Positions 12,579-24,862 of a DNA stretch of 64,000 bases are shown here, piece by piece. Position 1 is the stretch's first letter; every line of letters begins with the position of its first letter. The translations under genes and the position numbers were made by a program. The stretch is from Edolisoma coerulescens (lineage: Eukaryota; Chordata; Aves; Passeriformes; Campephagidae): the NCBI GenBank assembly GCA_013397115.1, contig VWZW01007674.1, positions 372,001 through 436,000 of the forward strand. The letters are read 5' to 3'. The notes below the pieces were generated by a model that was not told the DNA's origin, made no database searches, and saw only the letters and a list, made by a program, of their open reading frames with translations.

Positions 12579-15500
12579 TCCCACTTGCATTTGGCTCCCA
12601 GGACTGTACATAAACTGACTCCTGACTCCTGCAGCCTGAGCGTGTGGTTTCCCATCACCATCTTCCCTGCTGTTTTTCTGCTGCATTCTCTGTGTGCTGC
12701 CAAATTACATTGCATCGGCACAATACAATGAAATCCCAGTGGTATTTTTGTCCTGATTGTCATTGTGTGCCCTAAAAGCATGCATATGGTGACAAAAGGA
12801 GACAAGCCCCTCTGTCTGCTGTGCCTGAGACTACTGGCAGGTGGATTAGGGAAAGGTAGTGGAGGGCAGCAGTCAGCCTTCTGTTTCAAAATGTCTGGTC
12901 TGTGGCAGCATAAACCAGTGCTGCTTACATTTAGAAGGGTTAGACCTGACTTAGTTCAGAGGGTGGGGAATGAAGGAGGTGTGAGGCAAAGTCTTCTGAT
13001 GGTATAAACCATAAAAGCCTCTGCCATCTCCCTACCCCCAGCAGCTTAGGGTCCCCCCCACCCCCCAGTCTCCATTGAACACATGTGGGTTCATGTGCTT
13101 GAAAGACAGGAGAGCTTTCTCCTCCCAGCCAAGCCCATTCAAACCAAAGGTTTATTTTTTTGCAGTCCTTGTTTGCTGTCAGATCAAGCCCTGGATGTGT
13201 CAGCATGACATCCTCATCCCCCCGCAAACTGCCGCAGGAGCAGGTTTTGGTGTCATGTTAACGCAGCCGTGAAAGTAAGAATCAAGTTTCTTTTAGAAAG
13301 AGCTGTGGGTGCACGAATAAACATATGAAGGCACAAAAAGGCAGGAGTAGATCTGTGCAGATGCACTGTTCATCAGCTTCACATTATGCAGGAGGGGAGT
13401 TGGTGTTACTCCAGAGTCTGTAAAAGCTCTTTGCAACCACAATACATTGTGTTGTGCAAGTGAATGTTTTGGAAACAGTGTAGGTACAGAGATGATGATA
13501 GAAAGAATGTGACATTTCTATTGGCTGAGCTACATGGTCCTATCTTTAGGACCTTTGGTGCAGCTTTGAGAGGCATCTTTTTAAAATTCCTCTAAATAGC
13601 TGGAAAGCAAGGGAAGGACAAGAGGAACCCAGTGGCATATCAGAGCCTGCATGGATGGAGGATTTGGTTTAGAGCCTGCAAACAAAGTCCTGGATTCACT
13701 GATGTGAATAGAAATTCACTGCAGTTCTTTAACTTGTGATGAGTACATCTCTCTGAGGCATGTCTTTCCCCAAAGTCATTATCCTCACATGGCTTATATA
13801 CCACACTGATATGACATAGCTTACTTTCATTACTGAAAATAAGTTCTGTCAGAAGCACAGCATGATAGACGTGGGGTAAAAGAGTTGCTTGCACTAAGCA
13901 AATTAACTATGGCTTCAGATTCCCACATTAATGTTTTGTGGGTAAGTTTGTGTTATTTGGGATCTTTTGCCCTCCAGCACTGGGTTATGGCAAACTGAGG
14001 GGGCAGGAAAAAGGGGAAGGTAGACTGTGTAGCTAGAGCACAGAACTGGGAACCATAAAATCCATATGCTTCCCCTGGTTACCCCACTTAACTTCTTGTG
14101 TGAGCTTGGGGAATAAAAGTTCAACTTTGCCTGCCCTATATCCTTCTCTTTTTTAAAGGGCAACGATAATAGTGACCTGCTCAGCAGAGAGATGCCAAAG
14201 CTTGATTAGTGCTTCAAAACATGCTTCACATTTCTGGTATTTGTAAAATACTGTAAGTTTGAAGAGTTACTTTCTTCCACACCATACAATAACCACAGAT
14301 GTGGGAGCTTTCTCTCCCTGCTCTGGGAGTGCACTAATGGAGGGGAGAAGAAATTATGGGTCAGGATTGAGATACAATGACAGAATTATGAGGGGAACAT
14401 ATTGTTCACACCACTAACTGATGCAAGACAGCAGACATAGGCTGTGTAGAGACCAGACATACATACTTTGTTAATCCATTTTAGATGTTTTTTCTTCCAT
14501 TCTTCCCAGTGTCATTATTGCAAATAACCACAGTATTATTGGCCTCAATCCTGCAGATTCATGGTGCTCAGCAGGGAACATGAGGTTGGCCTCCAGCAAG
14601 GGTGTGATTGGAAGCAGTGAGCTGCAGAGGGGAAAAACTGGGTGTAGCCTTCTGCCTTGAACAGAAGGCCTCCTCCCTGCCAGGCTGGAGAAGAGGAGGG
14701 ATGAGAGCACAGCCCTGTCCTCAGGAGGAATGGCCATATGCCCAGCCCAACTTGAGCTCTGGGCCTCCATTCCTAGCCCCCCCTCTGCAGCAGGTAGAAA
14801 TCATGGATCTACTGAAAGCGTTTGGCTCGGCAGTGAAGGGCTGGATGGGCTGAGATCTCTGAGCGACTCACTGCATTTTATTTGTGTGTCTACACAACAC
14901 GCCCCACTGGTGCTGCGCAGAGTCAAGCACTGACCTGCTCCTGTTTCTGCTGATATGCATCTTGCTGCAGGGTAGCTTACAGCAGGTAATCACTGCTGTG
15001 CTGCCCTCCAGCCCTTCTCCACAGTAGCCAGAATGGTGGCTGGATGTCCTTAGACAGCAGTGATCCACCCATCAGGACAAATGCTGTGACAAACCTCCTC
15101 AGTCAAGGCAAGGAGGCGTTTTGGCAGGGTGACTTGGCTGCAGAGCAGGAGTTCATTCCCTAGGGAAAGAGCAGTGTAGATTAGTTAGTGCACCATGGAA
15201 GGGGATGCAAGTGCACAAGAACTTTTGTTAATGGTGAAGAAGCAGCCAGACACGTGCTCTGCTAGTTATTTTTGCAGAGAAGGGAGCGAAAGGAACAGAA
15301 AAGACCTCGAGGTACTTTCCATTACTCACCATAAAGGTGAAACAGTGACATTGGTTGGCATCTCTGCATTAGCTGAAGCGGCAGCTGAACTGTCACGGTG
15401 CTGGTGTTCATGTCAGCCTGGCATGGGGTGGCTTCCTGCCATCCGGCCCTGCCCGCAAGCAGGAAAGCAACCTGGAAAGGCAGCCACAGCTGTAGTGCAG

Positions 15501-17838
15501 ACAGGCTGCGAAGCTATGGGAGTGAGCCCTGCAGCACTGAGGGAAGAGCAGGTTGGTATTTTCTTTGTTTAGAGCATTGTTTTGCTCTCCAGCTGGTTCA
15601 GAGAAGTGTGAATTCACCGTGGTCCAGTTCAAATGAACACACAGTATATGCAAAATACTCCGGCCACTTGGTGGCACTGTACCTGCCCTTTGCTTTCTCA
15701 TTTTGGACAGGCAGACGTGACTGCCTGAGAAGCCCAGGACCTGCTCCTGGCCTTTTCTGCACCCAGGGGCAGGGATGTTATTATCCTTTGTTTTTATCTG
15801 ATGCCGTTCCCTCTGGAACACATTATTTTTCATCAAGTTAAAGTTCAAAGTAAACCTCACTTCACACCCCAAAGTCCCATACCAAAAAAAAAGGATTCAA
15901 TAGCCAGCAAAATAAATCCAGAGAAGGAGGGAGGTAGAGAATTTTGCAGACCTTATGTTCAGAAGACCTATATTATAAAGTTTCTATATGTATTTCCCTA
16001 CTCTTTTTCAGATCCCTGGCAAGAAGTGTCAGGCAGCTTCATGCCGTGAGGAACAGGCTGCATTTTCAGCACATGCCTTTTGAAGCATTGCTTTTAACCA
16101 GACCCCCTGTGCCAACTGCTCTGTATTGTCCAGGAAGGTTCCTATTGCAGATTATGCCTCCTTCTCAGTCCCATCAGGGCACACATGGCCAGTTTGATTC
16201 AGTGGCAGGACTTGTCTTGAATGTTGTAAAGATGTTGAGCAATTTTCTCATAATTACTTTTAATAGTCAGTGTCAGCTGGTTTTCTTAAGTTTTCTTCTA
16301 CTTAATCTCCATGCAAGCAGAATCTACACAAAGGAACTTAAAGTTCAGGTGGCTGGGTAAATGATTAATCATGGCAAAAAAAAAGGAAAATTCGGAGAAG
16401 CTAGTTGATAATTAGTGAATGGCTTCTATGTGGTAAGCTCTATTTTTCTATATCTGCCTGGGCTGAGAGATTTTCATCTGCAGCAGGAATGGTTGTTTCA
16501 TATTTTATCCAAATGCATATGTTCTTTGCCATTAGCTGGTGGAGTCTGTTGGCGTATTTACTGGAAAAGATTGCATTGTTTGCACCTGGGAGGACTACAT
16601 GACCTGGCGTGCACATGTGTTTCTCTGCCTTTGCCCCTTTGCACACACAGTGTATGTTTGTGCAAAGGCTGCTGTGGTGCTGCAGCAGGAATGGCTCCAG
16701 GGTCCACACCCCAGGTCTGTTCCCAGGACTGGGATAGGTGTGACTCGGTCTTTCTATTCTTTTTTTCTTGCACTTTGTTATTTTTAAATTTCCTTCATCT
16801 GGTGTGCAAGGCAGCCTCCCCAGCTCAGCACCGTGATGGAGAGCTGTGGGCAGGCGTTCCCTGCACGGCAGGCTGCCAGCCACACGGGCAAGCAGACAGG
16901 AAGAGCCAGCGAGCTGTACAGCCAGCACCCACACCCACGGACATTCAAACTGCTCAAGCAAGCTCATCACTCTGCAGCCAGCCTGCCTCAGCTGCTTTTT
17001 ATTTTACTAGAAAATGTCATGCTTTGACTCAGAGCTGGATGCTATGGGGATGAGCTTTCTACGCATCCAGCTGGTCCCAGCCTGCCACCGTCATGCCAAA
17101 TGTGCAGAGTGACTGCAAACCGTGCTTTGCAAGGCACTTCTGAGAGACACTGTCGGTGCTCTCTGCGGCTTCTTCCCCACACGTCTTCAGCTGTGGTAGG
17201 CAGCAAACAGCCTTGCATGGGGCCACCTGTGCCAGACAAGCTCTCAGCACCTCAGCAAGGTGCTCATCATCTTTAAAGACCACCATCCTGCCTTTCTGCT
17301 GGGTGGGAAGATGGATCACCTTGCTGATAAAAAAAAAGAGAGACATTAAATTTTGACAGTTAGTGCAGGGGCACAGTGTGGCCAAAATAGCAGCTCACTC
17401 TCCTTTGACCCCAATGCACACCAGAGTTCCACTTCAAAATGCAGTTGGGTCAGACACTGATTTTCCAGCCTGCAGCACTGTGATGCTGCAGACTTCGAGT
17501 GCCTCGCTCCCCTAAGGAGTCTTGCAGAACACTCAGTCTTTTGGTTCAGGTATTTCTTCTCCTGAAATTGTGTCTTGGCTGCTGGTGGATCTTGCCACCC
17601 CTGGAGGAGACCAGCGCAGAGGCCCAGTGTCCTGCTGTCCTCAGTCCTGCTAACTGGGATGTGTTCAGCTGAAGTGGCAGGAATGCAGCTTCTCCCTGTC
17701 ACCTCTGCTGCCTTGGGGTGTAGGGACACCTCTGAGGCTATTTCCAAGAGGGAATCTGTGATGCTCTGAGCACTTGCACGGCTCTAATACTCAGCCAAAG
17801 AGTGAGGCTGATGTTTCTTTCCCCTTTCCTCTCCTCTC

Positions 17839-17879
17839 ACATGCAAGGAGAGGCAACTAACCCTTGGGTTAGTGCATGT
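17839..17879. repeat. Nested inverted repeat
   Basis: The inner arms ACTAACCC and GGGTTAGT (17856-17863 and 17866-17873) are perfect with a 2-nt loop. The outer arms ACATGCA and TGCATGT (17839-17845 and 17873-17879) are also perfect. Confidence 0.55.
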
Positions 17880-19479
17880 TAAATACTCCTTTGGGGAGCA
17901 TTGGACTGGGTTCATTACTGCTTTCCTGCCAACCAGGAAGGCTGCTTTATTGCTTGGTACTTGCTTTGAGGCCTTGGCTCCATCCTCTGTGTGGGCTAAA
18001 ATGACGCGCCTCTAGCTTTCACTTTTGATACCACTTTTGGGACATCAGAGCTGATGCTGTGGCTTCCTCAAATGGTTCTAAGTATGGAGGTTTCTTCTGG
18101 ATAAAGAATATTGCTTGTCTTAAAAGAGCCTTATGTTTTGGTCTCATCTTTGGTGATGCAGCAGGGACGATCTGCCCCATCTCTCCATGGGATGCTTAAG
18201 ACTAACTCTGTAGACATAAGAGAGCTGTGATAAACATGCAGAAGAATCAAAAGGCTTTGCCTAGACTCAACTACACAAGTTCTCATACAATTTATCTGGT
18301 ATGGTTTGTGCTTGTTTATGTCTTCTCTATCTGATTTTTGCACTGGGGGGTTGTTACTGCAGCTGAATCTGTGACAAATGATATGTCAGGTATGTGCCTC
18401 TCCAGTGCAGTGCTTATTTCCAGTGCACTGTCATGCACCATCATTACTGTGGTTTTCCCTTACATGTAGCGCCTTATTCCCTTCATGGCAGTCTTACTTC
18501 CATCTTACCACCCCCATTTTGCTGGCTCACCACATTAAAATAACTGTCTCTCCTGGAAATCAGCAGTGCCCACAGCTTTCTGATTGCAATAAGCTTTCTT
18601 TTGTATCACTGAATTTCTTCTCTATAACAATTTTTTTCTCTTCTATATTCCAGAAAACATGCCAATAAATTATTTAGATCTTCCTTGTTAGTGGCGATTA
18701 GATCTCCCTTGTGCCAAATGAACGAAGAGCTGCAGTGAGCAACCTTCTCAGGGATATGTTAATAAAGCCGTGATGCACACGCTTGTCTTCTCACAGTGCA
18801 ATTGAATGTCTTCTTGCATATGAATAGTCCTGTACTCCAGGTACAAAAATATCAGTGCCTCAAACTGGCCTGTATCTTTCCGTTGCCTTGCAAAGACATG
18901 CACATGCTGTCTTGTGTTTTGATGTAGCCAGACTTACCGGAAATATGCCTCTACCCTTTGGATAAGTAGAAGAGTGTAGGTTCACTGGCAAAGAGTCCAG
19001 TGGTGGTTTTCTTCCAGTGCTGTGTTCACTCACACATTGCTTTTTAATATTGTGAAAGCTACTGTGGTTTTTTTCATCTCTCTACACAAGTAGATGGAAG
19101 CCTCCGATAGCTGTTTGGCAGATGTTAACCAGAATCAGACATCCCAGCTCGAACAGCAACAGAAGGAAAATTCAGGGAACAAGAAATCCATACCAACAGC
19201 TGTAAGACACAGCAATGCACAGACATATATGAACCATTCAAAAAACTCACAGGAGAAAAGTGACATTCTCTGAGAGTAAAAGCAGTGATTTCTCTCATTC
19301 TTTAAGGCATTTTGATTTCTTATGTTTGCTGTTGCAAACATTGATTTCTGCTTTTTACATTTTTTTACAACTTCTTCTTCTTGCTGCTTCCTTATATTTT
19401 GCTGCTGTTTTGAAAGACTGCATTTAAGCTGAAGGGTTTTTTTCTGTATTTTTATCTCCCTACTTTGTTCCCTGTTAAG

Positions 19480-19533
19480 CCAGAAAATGAGCAAGGTCGT
19501 AGAACTTCTCTAGAAAAGTTCACTCGCAGCGTG
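19480..19533 (+). CDS. RGS6: RGS6 54-bp exon C-terminal to the RGS domain
   Basis: This exon encodes 18 residues, PENEQGRRTSLEKFTRSV, which match the segment I remember just after the RGS domain in vertebrate RGS6. It is phase 0 at both ends, so inclusion or skipping keeps the frame. RGS6 is known for extensive alternative splicing near its C-terminus. The acceptor has a long T-rich tract (about 19437-19479) but ends in AAG, which is weaker than CAG or TAG. The donor GTG|GTAAGT is near-perfect. The peptide is basic, with a potential basophilic-kinase site at RRTS. Reading past the donor stays open for about 43 codons, so an alternative terminal exon cannot be excluded. Identification rests on the exact join with both neighbouring exons. 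Confidence 0.92.
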
Positions 19534-20328
19534 GTAAGTTCCTTTTCATTTCCCTCCTCCCTTTCCTCAGAACTTCATTTTCAGCTGGGGGAAATGCGGA
19601 TGCTTGACTTTTTATCTCATCCTTTATTTTTGCAGCTAGCATCTTTGCAGCTTCTCTCTTAATACCGTAGCTCATGTAAATAGTAGCTCTAAAGAAGGGG
19701 CTGGGGGTGGGGGGAGAAGTGGCATAATGCTCATTCTAGCTTATCATCATTGCAAAAGCAAATTGATTTTTGTCTAGAATTAAATGCAAAGTTTTTGCTA
19801 CATTCCCACTACAGTATTGTGGCTTTTCCTTGCACAATGAAGTAGAAGAGCATGGTTCTCATAGCTCCATTGCAACAGTATCCGTACGTTTCCATCGTGC
19901 ATGGATAATGATAGCGTCACATACATATCCACCCACGGCGCTGCAGCCACTTCCTCCGTTGCCCCCATCTGTCAGTGCTCGTGTAAATAGCGATGTGCGA
20001 CACCCTTTGCCTCGTTCATGATACCGATACCGGAAAAGGAGCACAGTCATTGCAAGAAACACGACACTGTTAAACCTTTTAGACAAGGGGATAGTGGGAC
20101 CTCAAGGGCAGCAGGCAGATGTCCTCCCTCTTTTGTCCTTCATCAGTCTCCAACCTCCAGCCGGTCTGTCCAGAGCCTGGGCAAGACCTGCTTGCCCCAC
20201 TTGCTTTCAGGGATATGTCTGTGCAGCAATTTTTCTACAGAACAGGAAAAGTAGGGAGAGGGGGCAGGACCAGAGGCAGGTACTGCAAGTAGAGTGGAGT
20301 AGCAGGGATACTGAGCAGCACAGGCTGT
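19534..20328. other. First part of the last RGS6 intron, CpG-retaining
   Basis: The intron begins with the strong donor GTAAGT. The stretch from about 19870 to 20065 holds many CpG dinucleotides (for example CGTACG, GATAGCGTCAC, CCGATACCGG), more than the flanks. No exon or known repeat was recognised. Confidence 0.6.
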
Positions 20329-20918
20329 GTTTTGAACTGCATCAAAAGCAGCGTGACCAACAGGTTGTGAGAGGGGATTCTGCCCCTCTACTCTGCTCTC
20401 ATGAGACCCCACCTGGAGTGTTGCATCCAGCCCTGGAGTCCCCAGGACAGCAAAGACATTGACCGAATCCAGAGGAGGAGTACAAAGTTGATTAGACGAA
20501 TAGAATAGATCTCCTACAAGGAAAGGCTGAGAAAATTGGGTTTGTTCAGTCTGGAAAAGTGAAGGCTTTGATGTTACCTAATTGTGGCCATCCAGTACCT
20601 GAAGGGACCCTACAAGAAAGAAAAGAGGGACTTCTTACAAGAGCACAGTGACAGGAAAAGGGTGAATGAATTCAAACTAAAACAGAGTAGGTATAGATTA
20701 GGTATTAGGAAAAAATCTTTGCTGTGAGGGTGGTGAGGCACTGGAACAGGCTACCCAGAGAAGCTGCAGATGCTCCATCCCAGGAGGTGTTCAAGGACAG
20801 GCTGAATGGAGCTCTTAACAGCCTGGTCTAGTGAAAGGTGTCCCTGCCTGTGACAGGGGGGTTGGAACTACATGATCTTTAAGGTTCCCACCCAAATCAT
20901 TCTATGAGTCTATGATAT
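20329..20918 (+). mobile_element. CR1 LINE 3' end, sense orientation in the RGS6 intron
   Basis: This 590-bp fragment covers the CR1 ORF2 C-terminus and 3' UTR on the + strand. Its landmarks are CTGCATCAAAAGCAGCGTG, GAGACCCCACCTGGAGTGTTGC, the GAAAGGCTGAG block, the GTGAGGCACTGGAACAGGCT block, and GGTTGGAACTACATGATCTTTAAGG. It ends in ATTCTATGAGTCTATGAT, the CR1 terminal repeat. The coding part is broken by stops, so the fragment is dead. Confidence 0.93.
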
Positions 20919-20985
20919 TCTTGCATGTGTGTGTATATGTATATTTATATGTACACTACACACACACACGGCATATAAATATAGC
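20919..20985. repeat. TG/TA/CA microsatellite next to the CR1 tail
   Basis: Mixed (TG)n, (TA)n and (AC)n sequence directly abuts the CR1 3' terminus, including GTGTGTGTATATGTATAT and ACACACACACAC-like runs. It may have grown from the CR1 tail repeats. Confidence 0.7.
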
Positions 20986-22288
20986 ACCTTTGTACATACT
21001 GAGAGAAACAGGAAGCTGTGCAGGTAAGTGTGAGCTGCTGTAGAGCAAATAAGCCGAGAGCCGTTCTTCCTGACGCTGCTGTGCTACTGCGCAAGCAAAC
21101 CCAAATGTAACATGCAAGGCTTTGTAGTACATCCACTGGCAGACTTCCTGGGGAATGTATTTATATAGCTAATGCATATGCACACATTTAAAATATGTTG
21201 ATACAAAATATATCACTATGCCCATCTGCATATTTACTACTTTCTAAGAGTCTGCCAGGGAGAGGAGTAGGAAAGATTTTTTTTTTTTTTTTAAACAAAC
21301 TATGCAGAAATATTTACACCGAGTGGTAAATTCTGCTCCCAGATTTGCCAAGTATGTGGAAGAGTAACTCTCACTTTACTAGACTGGCTGGGTTTATAGT
21401 TGCACAGCCAAGGATGGATTTTTCTCATTCATTTGATTTGAAGGGTAACTTGACAAATTCAGTTTGGGATGCTATGATTAGAATGTAAGTAGCTGTAAAG
21501 AAAATTATTGTAGATTGGTCGGCACTTTGGTTCATTTTTGTCTTACTGGCTAGCATACTGTAAATATTTTCTTTCATTTCTCTTAATACAGATATAAAAT
21601 CTCATCTTCTGATGGCATGGTAGCTACCAGAACTAGGAAGGGTCTGAATTTTTTATACTTTGCATTATGGCAGTTTGTGATTGCCATCAGATGAGAAAAT
21701 AGTCACTACGTTGACATGTCATAATGTCCTCAGAGGACAGCATTACCAAAGTGAGAACTTTATGACATACTCAGGGGACTGAATTAAGATGAAGTTAATT
21801 CTGTATGCTCTAGTTCTCCAAAATGCACTGCAGCTCCCCAGCTGTGTAGGAGTGGAGCAATTCAGCAGTCCATACTTCCAGGGCTCCACTGTGCTTTAGT
21901 GATTGCTCGTTACAGGATCACATATTCAAGCTGGCCCTGCACAGGCATGATGAAGTTAAGTGTATGCTTAAGGTTTGGCTGGAACAGACCCCCAGTTTGT
22001 CTCTCTTCAAGGGAGGAGCACTGAGCCTATTTTGTAAGCAGATTAATATGAGGTCACTTTTCTAGTGATGGCTATAAGAGAAATCTCAAAAACAATAAGG
22101 GCTAAAAGTTTATTTGCCTTAAGGAGCCATAATTGAGGTGAAGGAGTCTCCCAGACTGACTGAACTATTACTTGCCTGTGGATCTGGGCCACCTCCAGAC
22201 TGTGCTTCTCTATTTGGCACTGGGAAGACCAGTACACCCCTAGGGAAATATTCAGATTTGGCTGTAGCATGTGACCCAGCATTTTGGG
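20986..22288. other. RGS6 intron between two CR1 copies
   Basis: No gene or known repeat was recognised in this 1.3-kb stretch. It contains a 16-bp T run (21277-21292). Confidence 0.6.
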
Positions 22289-24340
22289 AAATCACAGAAT
22301 AGTTACAGTTGGAAGGGACCTCTGGAGATCACCTAGTCCAATTCTCCTGCCAAGGAGTGGGACAGCAAGTTACACAGGAATGTGTCCAGGTGGATTTGGA
22401 CTGTCTCCCTATGGAGATTGCCTCCCTGGCAGCCTATTCCAGTGCTCTGCCACCCTCACTGTAAAGCAGTTCTTCCTCATATTTAGGTGGAACTTCTCGT
22501 GTTTCAGCTTATGGCCATTTCTCCTTGTCACTGGGCACCCCTAAAAAGAGTCTGGCACCATCCTCTTGGCACCCACCTTTGAGATACTTGTATGTATTGA
22601 TGTGATCCCCTCTCAGTCTCCTCTTCTCTAGATGGAACAGGCCAAGGCCCCGCAGTCTCTCCTCATAAGAGGGAGGCTCCAGACCCCTCGTCATCTTTGC
22701 GGCCCTCCACTGGACCTTCTCCAGGTAGCTCCTTGTATTTCTTGTACTGAGAAGCCCAGAACTAGACAGAGCACTCCAAATGTGGCCTCAGGAGGGATCA
22801 TCCCCCTCAGCCTACTGGCCACACTCTTCCTGATGCACCCCAGGATACCATTTGCCCTCCTGGCTATAAGGGCACACTGATGGTTCATAGTCAACTCGTC
22901 ATCCACCAAGACTCCCTGGTCCTTTTCTGCAGAGCTGCTCTCTGGCAGGTCAGCCTCCATCCTGTGCTGGTACTTGGGGTGATTCCTCCCCAGGTACAGG
23001 ACCCTACACTTGTTTTTGTTGAACCTCATTAGTTTTCTCCAGCCTGACAAGGCCCTGCTGAATGGCAGCACAGCCTTCAGGTGTATCAGCCCCTTCCTCC
23101 AGTTTCATATCATCAGCAAACTATCTTTGGGTGCATTCTGTCCCTTCATCCAGGTCATTGATAAACAAGTTGAATAAGACTGGACCCAGTATTCATCCCA
23201 GGGGAACACTGACTACAGGCCTCCGACTGGATTCTGTTCCACTGATCATGACCCTTTGAGCTCATTCAGCCAGTTCTTGGTCCACCTCACTGTCTGTTCA
23301 TCCAACCTACATTTCCTGAGCTTACCTATGAGGATGTAATGTGAGACAGTGTCAAAAGCCTTGCTGAAGTTGAGGCAGATAACATCCACTGTTTTCCCTT
23401 CATCGACCCATCCTGCCATGCCATCATGGAAGTCTATCAGATTGGTCAAGCATGATTTCCCCTTGGTGACTCCATGCTGACTACTCCTGGTGACCTTCTT
23501 TTCTTTTACATGCTTGGTGATGACCTCCAGAATTATCTGTTCCTTTCCTGGGGTGGAGGTGACCAGCCAATAGTTTCCCAGGTTCTCCTTGCCCTTTTTG
23601 AAGATGAGACTAACACTGGCTTTCGTCCACTCATTGGATGCCTCTTCTGTTCTCCATGATTTTTCAAATATGATGGAGAGTACCTTAGCAACAACATCTG
23701 CCAGCTCCCTCGGCACCTGTGGGTATATCCTGTCAGGGCCCATGGATTTCTGGCACATAAGTCTGCTTAGCCAATATCTAACCCAGCCCTCTACGTCCAA
23801 GGGGAAGTCTTCCTTTCTCCGGCCTTCCTCTCTTACCTCCAAGGTCTGGGGTTCCCAACATCAGCACTAAAAACTGAGGCATTTAGTAAGTGGCCAGGCC
23901 TTCTCTGTGTCTTCTGTCACCAGAACATGTATCTGATTCAGTAGCAGCCCCGCATTTTCCCAAATTTTTGTTTTGCTGCTGAGGTACTTGTAGAAACCCT
24001 TCTTGTTGTCGTTGATATCCCTTGCCATACTTAATTCCAAATGGGCCTTGGCCTTCTTTGTCACATCCCTACATACTCTGACTGTTCCTTTAGTCCTCCC
24101 ATACAGCCTGTTCGTTTTTACACATCCCAGAATCTCTTTGAGATTTGCTTGAAGCTCCCTGCTCATCCAAAGGGGTCTCATGCCCTCTTTGCTTGTTTTT
24201 TTGCTCATGGCAATACACTGGTCTTGAGCTTGGAAGAAGTGATGCTTGAATATTGACCAGCTCTCTTGGACCTCCTTTCTTTTAGAGCCCTTCCTTTTAC
24301 ATCATTGTACTCAAATTTGGGGAGCTTTGTTCCACTAACA
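22289..24340 (-). mobile_element. Long CR1 LINE copy, antisense in the RGS6 intron
   Basis: The left edge AATCACAGAATAGTTACAG followed by TTGGAAGGGACCTCTGGAGA is the reverse complement of a CR1 3' end. Minus-strand translation from right to left shows the endonuclease-RT linker (KAKAHLEL..ARDINDNKKGFYKYL), RT fingers (KSMGPDRIYPQVPREL, LIFKKG), SSQHGVTKGKSCLTNLI, motif A, FADDMKLEEG (23095-23120), and the KNKCRVLYLGRN and C-terminal EERLRGLGLFHLEKRRLRGD blocks. It is the most complete CR1 in the window at about 2.05 kb. The endonuclease domain is missing. The right boundary is uncertain by about 50 bp. Differences from the sense copy at 20329-20918 indicate another CR1 subfamily. Confidence 0.93.
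22509..24290 (-). pseudogene. CR1 reverse transcriptase remnant with mutated motif A
   Basis: Motif A reads VICLNFSKAFDTVSH: the first, catalytic aspartate of the usual LDFSKAFD is asparagine. Motif C (FADD) is intact. The frame is broken at several points, since the open segments 23867-24208, 23246-23842, 22691-23071 and 22509-22694 lie in different frames or are separated by stops. It is inactive. Confidence 0.88.
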
Positions 24341-24862
24341 TTGCAGGTGGCATAGAGTCAAAGCAGGAGCATGGAGGTAGAGGTTCATGATCCCTTCCTT
24401 GCTCAAAATACTGTACTTACAGTGTTGCTTTCCATATCAGAGAAAGCTGACTTGTAGCCAGGAGGTCAGACATGCCCAGCTTCTACGACAGTGGGTCTTC
24501 ACCTGAGTGAAAAAAATCAGACTCTCTAAGTTTGCCTGTTCTGGTTGCTTGGGTCTCACTGTCTCTTGATTGACAAAGACAGGAAAAAACACAACACTTC
24601 AGAAAGAGAAACAGTAAAGGTTTGTATTGACAAACTGTGAGGAGTATTGCAGGCTTTTTGTTTCTTACATGGGTTAAGCCCCACCCCTGAAAAATCTTTC
24701 AGTGCTCCCAAATTGGTCTCCTGCACTGGGTGGAAAGCTGTACACTTGGCTTTGGGAGCACAGACTTGGAGCAAGTGGAAGTTGTCTTACCCACACGGCT
24801 CCCGCTCATCTCAGGGTCATAACTCAGGAGACAGGGATTAGCTCCAGACCATGTGACATACT

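Larger units (their letters stand above)
11748..19479. other. RGS6 intron between the RGS-domain exon and the 54-bp exon
   Basis: This 7.7-kb intron is flanked by GT (11748) and AG (19478-19479). No transposable element I recognise lies in it. It contains the longest chance frame of the intronic part (16415-17053, 212 codons), an alternating purine-pyrimidine tract (about 12530-12578) and a nested inverted repeat (17839-17879). Confidence 0.75.

Noticed and set aside
16415..17053. 212-codon plus-strand open frame in an RGS6 intron
   Set aside because: No domain or family features, Cys/Leu-rich irregular composition, and overlapped by a 176-codon frame on the other strand. It is best explained as chance in GC-balanced intronic DNA.
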